Source: Tubiluchus corallicola
Taxonomy: Eukaryota; Priapulida; Priapulimorpha; Priapulimorphida; Tubiluchidae
Assembly: GCA_030141605.1 (NCBI GenBank)
Contig: JAQGDQ010000038.1
Span: 434,001-498,000 of the forward strand
Reading direction: 5' to 3'
Length of the DNA stretch: 64,000 nt
Shown: positions 12,401 through 24,700 of the stretch, piece by piece
Layout: each line of letters begins with the position of its first letter
How positions within the stretch are numbered: position 1 is the stretch's first letter
Program-made: the position numbers and the translations under genes
Notes under the pieces: generated by a model
What the model was told of the DNA's origin: nothing
Database searches by the model: none
Seen by the model: only the letters and a program-made list of their open reading frames with translations

Positions 12401-15319
12401 ATTTACTAACTGAAATCAAAGTACTTTACAGCAATTACAAATGCTGTAAAGTTTGTAGTGATAATGTAGTTTACGGCGACGCTGTCTCTTATTAAACTCA
12501 TATAAAAATATCAGTACCTCGTAATACATATGATCATCAAAATATGTGCTCTTTGTAAATGAATTACGTTATAATTATAATATAAGTAAATTTTAAATTA
12601 CTGTAATCTGCATGTTGTAGTAAAATTTATTATTCTGTGTTTATCGATTGCAAGTTAATAGTCATGTAGGCCTAACGTTGTCCAACACATCTTCAGATAC
12701 AGATTCGAATTTCGTTGAAATCCATGTTACACCGAATAGCAGCTTCATTTTCTAAAGCACGCTAGCTCTTGTTAATTTAATTTAACGTATAGTAGATCGC
12801 GACACCAGAGTTTTAACAAGTGCGGTTAATAACAAATTATTGTGTATCATGTGGTAACACCCACCTTTGAGATAGAGGAAATATAGCATTACCCTCGAGA
12901 CGTGGCAACAAATATTTTATTCGGTTTAACCCTGTCATTTATATCTCCAAAAAATATCCACAAAAACCCGTATTATATATAATACATGTATTCTAATAAG
13001 TTCAGTCTTATAATAATGCGCTACCTATAGCTGTCACTCACTTGCCATCAAAGACAGCTGCTGTGCATTTCGTTCATAATTGGAATAATAATCGTTTTTA
13101 ATTAAATGTTGTAGCCAAGAGTTTCCAAAATCTGTGTTGTCATCTGCAAATTTAATATAAATAGTATAGCTGTGTGAAACTCTAATGTGCTAAATTATTA
13201 AAATCGGGCTAAAATCCGTTTTATTGATACAGGTGGATTCACAGAATTACACAGAAAATGCTCGCTAAAATTGTTTATATGCACCAAAATTGATTAAACT
13301 TCAAACTTTAAAATATCTAAATTGCGAAGGATCTTGTTTCGTTTTTAGCATCAACAAAATGCACGAGTTGTCGCCACTTAATTGTGACTGTCAGTATCTC
13401 TGAGTGTATTCATAAATTCATACACTCATACTATAGATATTGTAGCTAGTTTTCGTCTTTTTCCCCATTCGGGTTGTTACCCGCGGCAAGCGATACTAGT
13501 ATTGCATGACAGATTATACAACCAGCAATTTATAAACACATTAGCGTTTGCGTACTAACATGCAGTTGGCTTTAGTAACAGGATAATGTGGCTTAAATGG
13601 TCTGTAATGTCCATTTTAATAAAATTTAATAGCTACTGATTAGTGTCGTTTGATCAAATTGTCATAAAATCATATTGCTGCGCTTAATTGACGGCTATGG
13701 ATCATGAAATCCATCAAACGTGATGTTTCGATATCGTGACGATGACGATGATGATGATGACCACGGGTGGGACAATTAACAGCGATGGTGATCAGGTTCA
13801 TGACCACGAAGGCGATGACGGCGTTAATGATGATAGATAATGGCGATGTTTTGCTGGTGATACCCTGGCTGGTTTTACTGCAAAAATTACCGCAAACTAC
13901 GGCCTGGGCGCAAAGGCTGGCGGAGCCTAGAAACTCATATTATGTAGTTGGGGGAAAGCAAAGAATCTTGTGACGCATCACTTGCAGGCGTGCCGCTTAT
14001 ATTAAATGGGCCTAAGTCAGCCAGACGCTACCGTCAGCTGAGAGATATTGAATTTTTCACAAGCTTGACAATACACCAGCTTAAACAATGCTATTTTAAA
14101 GAAGCCAAAACAAACATAAATCGTCTAGGCTACGGGTGCCAGAGCAGAGCTCTCATGGAGTCAATGCTTAGCTAACATATGGACTAGCTGAATAAAACGA
14201 ATATGAATAAACACTTAATTTAGTAAACAAGGGGTGTGGGCATCGAGGGAGAGAAGATAGAGTTTAGTTTACTGTCCAGAAAAAGAGTGGTTAAAACATT
14301 CAAAAAACGTTCGCACGGCCAAATTATAGTCCACTAGTCCACTTATCGACTCAGGTTATGTTGAAACTTGAAGTCAGAAGTCACCCGCGGGACATGTAGA
14401 AGAAACATGCCTTATAATACATATCAAATGAGAAGAGCACTTTATTGCTGCAAATGGTAAAATTGATACTGGAAGTCCCCCCGCGCGACAGACTTCATAA
14501 GTTACCAACACCACACGATGATTATGAAACCTGTTATGATGATGACGTCACATTTCACAAAAACTGTCTAAACAGCTGTTTGTCTGACGTTTATTTTTTC
14601 TCACTGAGCAGGTACGAGCCCAGGACGAAGATTTTAATTGGTAAAATAGCTGAGAGGTGGCAGCACTTTGTTCAGGATACGACTATACGGGCATGCGTTT
14701 GGTGCGGTGTTGTAAAATTAATATCACACTAAAGGATGTAAACTCGTGAACATTTCTGTTCCACGTAAGAAAATTTGTAGTACTATTTTGGTGTCGTTCA
14801 ATTGATTTCCCTGACTACAGCTTTGACTATTTCTAAACGTGTTCATTTTGTGACAATGGCAGTGGAAACTGAGTCCTTTCTGGATTATAGAAACTGCCTT
14901 GTTAGATCGGTAAAGAAATTCCAGTTCGCACGCACAGTTGACATTTTTTCGCAGTACTTTCCACCGGATTTCCCGTCCTTTAATGAGAAACGCTATCTTT
15001 GTAAATTTGTGTGTACCGTGACGACAGTTCACTTCAACAGTAATTGTAAATTGGAACAAATGCTGCAAACAGTAAATCCCACTAGTTTATAATATAGTGT
15101 AATGTTATTAATTTGGAAGTGAGGTGGGTAGTCATCGAGTAGCCAAATGGTCACTTCCAAACCCTAACATGCAATGTACTTTAACAGAGCATATAATACT
15201 TGTAATATTTAAGCATAGCGCAAATTCAAAAATCACTAAGTGTGACTAAAATAACACATATTTCTTTTACAGTAGACTGTGCATAATTCAGTTATGTGTA
15301 ATTTGGAATATTATTCATC
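9461..15319. other. Gene-poor interval
   Basis: No supportable gene in 5.9 kb. Short open frames (for example 10470-10709 minus, 11986-12201 minus, 13948-14175 plus, 14445-14732 plus, 14802-15092 plus) lack recognisable domains. A slightly GC-richer patch lies at 10490-10660. A GAT-rich run lies at 13738-13766. The 14445-15092 stretch is the least random-looking, with two longish plus-strand frames and a perfect TGACGTCA palindrome at about 14543-14550, but I could not build a gene. Confidence 0.5.
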
Positions 15320-15345
15320 TCAGACAGATTCAGTGGAATGGAAGC

Positions 15346-15545
15346 TGCTCACTGTGTTACACGTAGAATTGATAGTTAGGTTCACCTGAGAACCGCTGCT
15401 CACTGTGTTACACGTAGGATTAATAGTCAGGTTCATCTGAGAGCAGCTGCTCACTGTGTTACACATAGAATTGATAGTCAGGTTCACCTGAGAGCAGCTG
15501 CTCTCTGTGTTACATGTAAGATGGATAGTTAAGTTCACCATCTGC
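15346..15545. repeat. 51-bp minisatellite, about four copies
   Basis: The unit starts GCTGCTCACTGTGTTACA and ends in GGTTCACCTGAGAGCA. It recurs every 51 bp with a few substitutions. Because 51 is divisible by three, the minus strand stays open and encodes a 17-residue Ser/Thr/Cys-rich repeat (15565-15320). This looks like a consequence of the period and not a gene. Confidence 0.9.
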
Positions 15546-17430
15546 TGCGTTTGCACCTTATTCAAACAACAAATCTGAAGAGAAATGGAAGAGAAAATTG
15601 ATAAACATCAGTCTGGCAATAGATTAGGTAGTGACTAGAAATGAAATTGGATATTTTAACCTTGACAGTTTTTTTCTGAATAAATGCATACAATGTTTTT
15701 ATGCATATCAAATTTCACAGTTGATTGCTTAATTACGATAACTGTGCCATTCTATTTTGAGCTGCAGTGCAGTGGGTGTGTAACTGCCATTAGTGCAGTG
15801 TATTTTGTAAATAAATTATTCAAAACAGTCAATCAACAATAATTTATTATTTTAAATCAACGTGAGTAACATTTGGCTGTGAAGCAGGCTTCTGTTTCAA
15901 TAAGTAGACAAATGCAAACATACAGTACAGTCACCATGAAATAAATGCACGAATAGGCATCTGCGCTAAACTCGGTTTATCGCGCAGATAGGACAGTTTT
16001 TTTGGCCCTTAGCCCATCCGAGTTATGCAGAGTTTACTGTATTTGCTTCTGCATTTATTTGCATGTAAGAAAAAGTGTGGTTTTGTGTACATGCACAACT
16101 TTATTGACAGTATAGTCAAACTATTTTGGTCTATAATAGTGTGCCTTATTACATACAATTTGAGTGTTTTTGCTATACCAGTTATAAAGAAAAATATAGT
16201 TGCCTGTTAATTTTGTTTGGCCAATATGCTTTTTGTTATGAATACGATTTATGTTACATTCATAAAGCCATAGTGCTGTTGGAATCTATAATTTTACCAG
16301 TTGTAACATATTCTAGCACTTGCAATAGCATGATAAGCCTATAATATCCAAGTATGATAACACTTGGTAAGTTTATCATCAAATACTAAAAAATTTGCTT
16401 ACAAGTATATAATCCCTTTAAACTGTCTTTGTCCCAACAGTGTAAACAAGGCTTTAACGTGTAGTCCTACTAGTTACCTAAGTACTGTAGGCCTACTTGC
16501 TTTTCTGACCACGTCTTACTTTACGTGAATGCAGCTGCATTTTAAGTAGACTGAAGAATCTCTGGTGATCTTAAATAGGAAAGTTGTAGATCAGTTTAGA
16601 ATTAGAAAATGCAGTTTAAGATCAGTCAGTGGTTAAGGACATGTTTGTGTGTTTAAGGCATTTTGTTTAATACGAAATTACCAAATACTCAAACTATAAT
16701 TTTGCAAAAATTGTATGAAAATTGTTTTTAGTAATTCTGATTTTTGTTTAACAGAGATCGCATATTGTATAATAGTTCTTAGTTCAGTAAACAGCAACAG
16801 TAACTGCCAGCAAGCAAGGTGATGTTGGACAAGTCAGCAAAACCAAAAAGTTAACAGTTCAACGTTGTGAGAGAATGATTAAGGTATAAGGTTATTTATA
16901 ATAGATCTTAAAATGCATACTAATGTGTTGAGTTTCATGTCAATAATTTAAGATCTGACTCGGACTCCTTACAAACAAATTATAATCTGTAACTTAACTG
17001 GAACCAAATTAATTGTTGACTTAACTGGTACTCCAGATGGTGAAACACAGACTTGATAAATGACAGTGGCTTGCTACACATTCCTAAACAGACTAAATTT
17101 GTATGCTATAAACAGTTAAATATAACCTTCTTGCTAAACTACTCCAACCATATGTTTGATCTATATGGTTGACTTGTCAGCTGGTGATTTGTATATTATG
17201 TTTAAAATTGGAATTCTGTACATTTCACAATTTTAACTTTGCATATTGTATGTAACTAGTTCATTGCTCCTCAAAATAATATTACTTTATATAATGTGAT
17301 CACACAGTTGCTAGTAAAATTATGTGAAAAATAATTTTGGTATACAGCAGAATTTAAAACTTCAGTCATAATTGAGAAATAACTTGAGAAATGGTGAAAT
17401 TTTGTATCTCTTTGATGTGACTCAAGGTTA
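15546..17430. other. Gene-poor interval
   Basis: AT-rich sequence without recognised genes. The open frames at 16025-16344 are hydrophobic, low-complexity and unsupported. Confidence 0.5.
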
Positions 17431-17438
17431 GCCTTGCC

Positions 17439-17932
17439 CTGTAGCGGATAGCCCTATAGGCTGAATAGGCTGAAGCCTAAGGCCCGGGATCAAAAGGGGC
17501 CCGGCAAAATAAAACGAAAAAAATTTTTTGTTGTAAAAAAAAATAAATTGACAAAAGAGCAAGGGGCCCGCCAAAATAAAATATAGAAAAAAGTTTTTTT
17601 TTCAAAAGTCAGTCACTATATTTCAAATCGGGTTTACACAAATCAAGTTTACACAATTTAAGTTTACACAATTCACGTTTACACAGTTTAAGTTTAAGTT
17701 CAAAATTTCAGTTTCCGAATTTTTCTGGGGACAAAGTCAGTTATAATTTCTGAAAAGTCCATTTTTTTCAACATATCTGACTCAATATGCATCAGTGATA
17801 AATTGTTTAATTTGTCATCCTTTACAAACGACGAGAGCTCCACAAAAACACGTCAGCTCAGCAGTGTAGCTACATTTAAAAAGCCCGTTCCAAGCTCAAG
17901 CCTAAGGCCCATAAAATCATAATCCGCCGCTG
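17439..17932. mobile_element. hAT-like non-autonomous element (MITE), 8-bp TSD GCCTTGCC
   Basis: A 494-bp segment is bounded by the identical octamer GCCTTGCC at 17431-17438 and 17933-17940. The ends read CTGTAGCGGAT and (reverse complement) CAGCGGCGGAT, then GGCCTTAGGCTT-like blocks shared by both ends. An 8-bp duplication with CAG-GGCGGAT termini is characteristic of the hAT superfamily. The interior has no transposase. It holds a short tandem array of AAGTTTACACAATTT-like units (about 17630-17695) and poly(A)/poly(T) tracts. Confidence 0.88.
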
Positions 17933-17940
17933 GCCTTGCC

Positions 17941-18783
17941 GCCTTATTTATAGCTCGAACTTTACTTAGAAGTCGGAATTAATGACTCAATATTTGACTT
18001 AGATGCTCAAGACTCAGCTCACCTTTGGTATCATAATAATGACTTAAATGCGACATAATGCCATAATGATTCATAATTGTTGACTCAAAACTCAACTCAG
18101 GTTTGGGTCATTGTGACTCAAGCGCTCTAATGCCATGTAATTGTAAAATACTTGCAATACTTGTAAATGATTGTAATGTAGTGATTGTAAAATACTGTGT
18201 GCTTATGTTCATTTTTGTTTACTTGAAAGCATGCGTGATACGTGGGTCAACATGGGTTGCACTTTTGTCGCAGTACTTATTAAATATTTGTTTAGTACAA
18301 AATGCTGATATGATTTGCAGATTTGAACAGTAATCGTTAAGTTATAGACCTTGTATGACAAAAACCATGCACTTCAGTCTTAAAACCACGCAGTCAGTCA
18401 GTGTCACCTATACTATTTAGTACAAAGATGAAATAATTAATAAATTAATCAAATTAGCTGGCCAAAATCCCGCAGTGAATCTTAGCTGTGACATGTTATA
18501 ATAATTATATAATTTGAAAATACTATTGATATTATAAAGTTATCTCCAACTCCTGTCTGCTTATGTATATTAGTGTTGTATAATAATACATAATAATTTA
18601 AAGTGCACTACAGCTAGAGCTTACTTAGTTTTTTGAAGATGACTTGCAGTCTTAAAAATTATTAGGCAGTTATGTTTGTACAGTAATGTACTTTTGATGA
18701 GTTTATAGTGTTCATGGATGTGTTTTTTCTTGTTAGGAGAATCTGTAAGATCTTTTGTCAGGTGTGCTTATTAAAAGCTGAGG
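17941..18783. promoter_or_regulatory. Upstream/5' UTR region of the SH3-SH2 adaptor gene
   Basis: No coding signal was found. TTTTTTCTTGTTAG (AG at about 18735-18736) is a good 3' splice site 47 bp before the start codon, so an untranslated first exon probably lies upstream. Its position was not found. Confidence 0.4.
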
Positions 18784-21700
18784 ATGGCTGAAACAACTTC
18801 ACAAGAAGCTTTACCTGCAACTAAATGTCATGAAAATGACTCACTGACACCAGGAGCTGCATCAAGTTCAGCTACAAATGCGTTTGAGGGAGATGACCAT
18901 GCTCTTTCTCCCTCAACTGGCGAAGCAAACCAACCAAAATCAACACAGCCTCGCTTAAATTATATTCAGCTTGAGCTAGCAACACCAAGTCAAACTACAG
19001 ATGGCAGGTAAGTGTACTTTAAGATTTGAAGAGATTGCTCTTATCTACTCAGATTATTTATAAATACTTTCCACAATAAGGCCTTTCTGAACACTAGAGT
19101 TAAAAAAGAAGACTTCTTACTCGTATGATTTTTTATTGAATTTTCATTTGTGTTTTAGTTCTAAAGAACCTAGGTTTGTAATACATGGCAATGCTCCCAA
19201 AACTCAGTACGTAACTATTGTACCTACAGGAAAAACTGAGGTAAGAGAGTTTCGTTTTTGCTTGAGTCAGTGGTTATGAGTTCTTTACAGAAATTCATAA
19301 ATTTCAAAACCAAATTTTTAAACACCGATTTCAGATCAGAATTTTTTCAAATGACTATATTTCAATCACAAAGAGAACAACCAACTGATTGGACTTGTGT
19401 TTCCCCTTTACAAAATGTATTCTGTAAACAAACAACAAAATTGCTGTTTTAGAAAATGAATGTTTTTTTATTATCATCTCTAAAATATAATGAAAGTTTG
19501 TAGAAGGAATGAAGTCCCTCTAGAAGGAATTTACTAAACTAACTGTTTGAAGTGACTAGAAATGGGATGATAAATTTGACGCTGGCTTAGATTTTTCTAG
19601 GAGCAAATGATCAGCAACATTACAACACCACCACTTGCATATATTCTTTCAAGCTGTTGCTCTAGTGCTGTCCATGCTAGAGCCTACACCACATTCTGTG
19701 GCATTTTTCAGTAGATGTAGGTTTTCTTTATTGTTATAGTTTTTTCTCTGTCAAACCTTCTGTTTAGTGCGTGCATGCATAATAGCATATTTTAATGTAT
19801 TTTTAAACATATTTGCTTATAGAAACGCTTTATAGAACATGCTCAGGGAAAGCTAGCACATACTGTGTAGTGTGTTTGCTACAGTGAGTGCACAGTGACA
19901 TGTAACTAACCAGCTTATATTTCTTTTTATGCTTTCAAATGTTTATATTTGTTTAAAAGACTAGATACACAATAAATGAATACCTTTATAGATTGTAGAA
20001 GTTTGAGTAATTGAGATTAGTCAAACTTATGATCTCTGTTCTTTGCTTATATGGAAATGTTGGTGTGTGAACTACTAGTCAAAGTACAAGCTTTATTTTC
20101 ATAACCTAAATGCTTTAACATAAAATTTGGCGAAGACTTTATCGTATTTTGTCATGAGACGCTGCTTGTACAAAACACGATAGCTGAATATTTTATGTGC
20201 CTATAAATAATCTTTAAAGAAGAGCCAAATATTTAAATAGTAAGAGTAAAGCACGAAATAATAAATGCTGTCTACATAATTTACAGAATGTGCAGCTGTG
20301 AAGGATCATAATTGTAATTTTTATTTGTCATACTTTCACCTGTAAGATAGTCCACCTGATGATGTCATTTGTGCCGAGAAGTCATTATTCTAAATCATTC
20401 GGTTTTAACTTAACTCAGTTTCTGACACTTATCCTTTGTAGGAATGTAATTTGGTTATGGACACTAAGACACAGTTGTAGAACTGCTAACCCTGACTTCA
20501 CTGTTTATTTTAAAACCAGTTTATTAGGATCGGTTGAGAACATTTGCAACTTACTGCATGACCTTCTTTATAGTATAAACTTAACTTATTAAGCGTTTAA
20601 GTTAATGAATAGGTATGTAGTCATACGGCATAGAAACGAGTAAAAAAATATAGAAACTATGCAAGTCTGTAGCAAATTTAAAAAAAATTAAGCAACTCCA
20701 ACTATTTTATTCTGTAGTTGCAAAATGTTCTGTCACCAAATTAATGAATAAATGTTAGTCGCATATTCTGTTGAATTGTATGTTAGCCAACAAGGAGATC
20801 AGTAGACTTATACAGCTTTATTTATGCATTGCTGAAATGTTAAGATTCTATATGATAAAGAAAAAATGTTAATGTCAATGAATGAATGGGCAAATGTGTT
20901 GATTCAGTGCTAATCAGGATCTGCACATGTTTGCCTTATTTAACCTTTAACCGAAAGTTCAGCCAGAATAGCAAGAAAAATTATCGAGTCACAAAATTTT
21001 GTATCGAAGAAAAATTAGGAGGGCACAGTGACATCCTTAGTTTCATCATATTGTCTGCAGAGTAAAATTGCTGATAGACCATTTTATAATTTGATGAAAA
21101 GTCACATTTCTGTGTATGTGCAACCCAGCATGTAGGGTTGAAATGATGGCATGAAACAAACTCCAATTCTCTACAAGTAAATGAATTGCATGTGTATTTT
21201 TCTATGTACGACTTGATGTAGTTCTGTCTTCTTTCACTTGACTAATACTTGTAGGTAAAATCAAAATCTTTGCCTGGATCTCCTCTAAGTTCACGGCGGC
21301 CAGGGCAGTATGTCAACGTCAATCTACCATCAATTTACAAGAACACTTATGAGAATTTTGTAGTTTTGGGTGCCCCTCCACCATCTCAGGTAACAAAAAA
21401 GTATATGTAGTATGGAGGTGGTGGTATAATCAATGTCAGTTTTATTAATATTAATGTTTGTATGATTATTATTATTGAGCATGCTGCCATATGACTCTTG
21501 CATGTAAACTAAAAGCTGACTTCTTCTAAGAAAGATGTTGTACACTTTTACAGGAAAACTATTTTCTTTTTTATGACATATATGGCATTTTTTGTAGAAC
21601 ATCCATATAAAATATAATATATATAAGTATGTGTTTTTTTAACAGGAGGCACCTAGTTCAACAAGTGGCGAAGTCAAGTCTCCAAAGCATGGTATGTAAA

Positions 21701-24700
21701 TCATACATCTTAGAATTACTTAAAATGTCAGTCCAGTAGAACCTCGATTATTCACACTAATAAAGATAAGAGACAGGGTTTTCGAATTCCTTTTGGTGAT
21801 TTTACACAAGTCAGTAGAATTCATAACTCAAGTGTGAAAGTTTTTTGAGAAATTGTACCCATATTTTTACAAATGTGCCTGCAGAATGTGTTCATATAAT
21901 TTGTTTTTTCTTTTGATATATGATCAGTTAAGTTATAAGTATTGTGTTGATTGTGATTTGGTTAAAGCTGATAGTATTTTTCATCACACTGTAAGGTCTT
22001 GAAAATGGTAAATTTGAATTTTCATAACGATTGTGTTACAAAATGATAGAATTATGTACACGTTTGAATTTGAGTTTTTTCACAAATTTTTGTGATTATG
22101 TCCAGATAAATAAGATTTTTCTGCACATTACTTCAGAGAACCAAGCAGAATAGCTTTTTAAATGTGTTTAATTGCTGAACTGTAGCAACTGAAGTGAGAA
22201 ATCAATTTTCACAGATACAGCTTAGATAAGCAAATTTATTTATTTGAGTATTTCTCTGTGGCACGAAACATACAGTTTCTTTTTGAATGAAATTAATCCT
22301 ATACAAAAAGTTAAATTTTACATTTGGCAACATCTAAACCAAAAAGTTATTTGGAAGCCTTGCAGATTTGTCTGTGTGAGAAAATAAGTATATCATGTTA
22401 TTTTTTTCATATATTCAATGCGTAGTTCATTATTTTCTCACTTGCGTTTGATCTTCAGATAAGCCATTGCCGAAGGAACCTACCACTGCAGATCGTAGCC
22501 ACATGCCTGCTGAATCGGTTGAGAAGTCATTGCAACAAAATCTTCAAAGCCTTGATCTTCATATTGTAAGTAATACTGCAGTCAGTTGCAATGTCTTTAA
22601 GCTTTCTGCAGTTTGCCTCATAATCACTTCATTTATTAGCTTTAATACAGTCACTGGCTGAAAACCAATCGTGTAATTTTCCATAATTATTACAGATCTA
22701 ATTTCTTCGTAACTACTACAAAATCTATTGATCTTAGTGTCTTTTGCATTTAATTGTACAGTGGTGTCTATATTTAAGTAGTTTTAGACCAGGAAAATTT
22801 GTCCAAGGTTGGGAATGTTTTTGACTAGTCTCGACGAGGGGAGAATTTTCTGTTAATTGCTGTGAACAGCAAATGTCAAAATTTATGATATGTGCGTTGA
22901 TAATTTCTGCTAATTCAACTACTTTTTTAAAATAGTAAATAACTAAATTTGTAGGTAATTCCAAGTTAAATTTGGATATAACTCATTTATGACAACTGGT
23001 TTGTTTTTTTATCTGTTATTGCTTTCGTTTTTGGACAGGGAAAATGTTGTGAGTTATTAAAGCTATACTATTTCATTCCATGTTGCTGCTATGTCTCTGC
23101 TGTCTGTTGCTGATTATTTTTGCTCTGATTAAGTCAATGTAAGTTTGCGTGTTATTGATTTGTGCAAATTTCATGGTGTAAATCCCAGACATAGATATAT
23201 TTACAGGTTTGTTACACAACGTGTATGTTCCAAAGTTTGATTCACGTTTTGCACTATTCACTCATTGGTGTGTTAAACAATCTAAAATCAATTTGAGAAA
23301 AAAGACAATGCATTACATTGATATGGCTTCCTTGATTTATAGCTGTTGCAGGAAAGCATGTTTATATGTTTCATGTAATCCACTTTTCATTAGAACTTAA
23401 ATAACCTTATGATTTAGTCTATTTAATGTTATTAATTGTTGTTTCCTTTTATGTGCAATGTGTAGCTTGTAAAAATTGTATTTTTCGTCTTTTTTGTCTG
23501 TGTGTTCAGTGTTTGGAAAATTTTATGTTCTAGCCAATAAAAGCAAAGGCTGATTACAAGTCAACCCGTGAAGGTGTTTTATCATTTAGAAAAGGTGATA
23601 CAGCCTACCTGTTGGACAAGTCCAATGAGAAGGGATGGTGGTGTGTACAGATGAGTAATATGGTAGGCTGGGTCCCTGGAGATTACTGGTTGATCGTGAG
23701 TTCAGTTAGTAACTTTTCAATTTGTTATAATGTGGTAAGAATTATGTGCTTTAGCTTGTGATGCTGTGTAGTTTTGTTTTTGTTTAAAAATTGTCCTTGT
23801 TTTAATTTGGTGTACAGGTGCATTGTCATATTTGGCCAGTTTAAAGAATTCAAGTTTTTGTAAAAAACTTTCATTTAGGTACGTTAGTGCTGCTGAAGGC
23901 TTTGACGCCGATTTTCGAAAATATGTTTTTGCCAAATTGTGACCAAAGACGTATTAATACAAAGGTTGTCAATTTCTGACAGTTTGCGATAGACATCTGA
24001 TACTTTCAGACTACAAGATGCTTCTACATGTAATCGTTAACAGATTGATAGAGTGATCACTTATCTTGCAGCAGTAAAGTGATTTAATTAATTAACTAGA
24101 TTAATTTTGGGTTGTGTTATCTGCAGGTGAGAAATCAATCAGGCAGTAACCACAAGAAAGAGCACGTTTCTCGACAAGCTGTGCCTGACCGCAGTCACCA
24201 TGGTGCTATCCGTCGGTCATCTCCAGTCATTGCTGCTGCAGATAGAAAGGCAAGGGTTAAGGAAAAGCCGGGTGCGGTCAAGCTAAAACGAGGTGATGTG
24301 GTACATCCTGATTTGCAATCAGCATTGGAGAATCACAAGCCTACAGCTGGCTCCAGGGTAAACATCCATTTCAGTAGAACCTATTATGAATTGCTTTATA
24401 CTTGTCGTGATGCAATGAAAGTGTAAAAAAATGTAGCATGTATGATTCCATGTGGATTACACTGAAATTTACACTGCATCTAGGAGAGAGAAAATGAACT
24501 GAGAAAAATGCTCCTCTGGCAAATCTAGCACAAAGCTAATGTAAACACGTGATCTCTACAAAATTGTGGTGCATTTTTGCATTTATTCAGATATATAATC
24601 TATTTACAATCTTGCATTCTGTTTCATAATTTCTAATTTAATTAGAATGAGTGTGTTTGTATATATAATTTAAACTGTTTAATTATCCCCTATTGTGTAA

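Noticed and set aside
15320-15565. 81-codon minus-strand frame with a 17-residue repeat
   Set aside because: A side effect of the 51-bp minisatellite period. No signal peptide, splice sites or domain.
21733-21757. Tigger-like terminus CAGTAGAACCTCGATTATTC in an adaptor intron
   Set aside because: No partner end could be located in the intron, so an element cannot be delimited.
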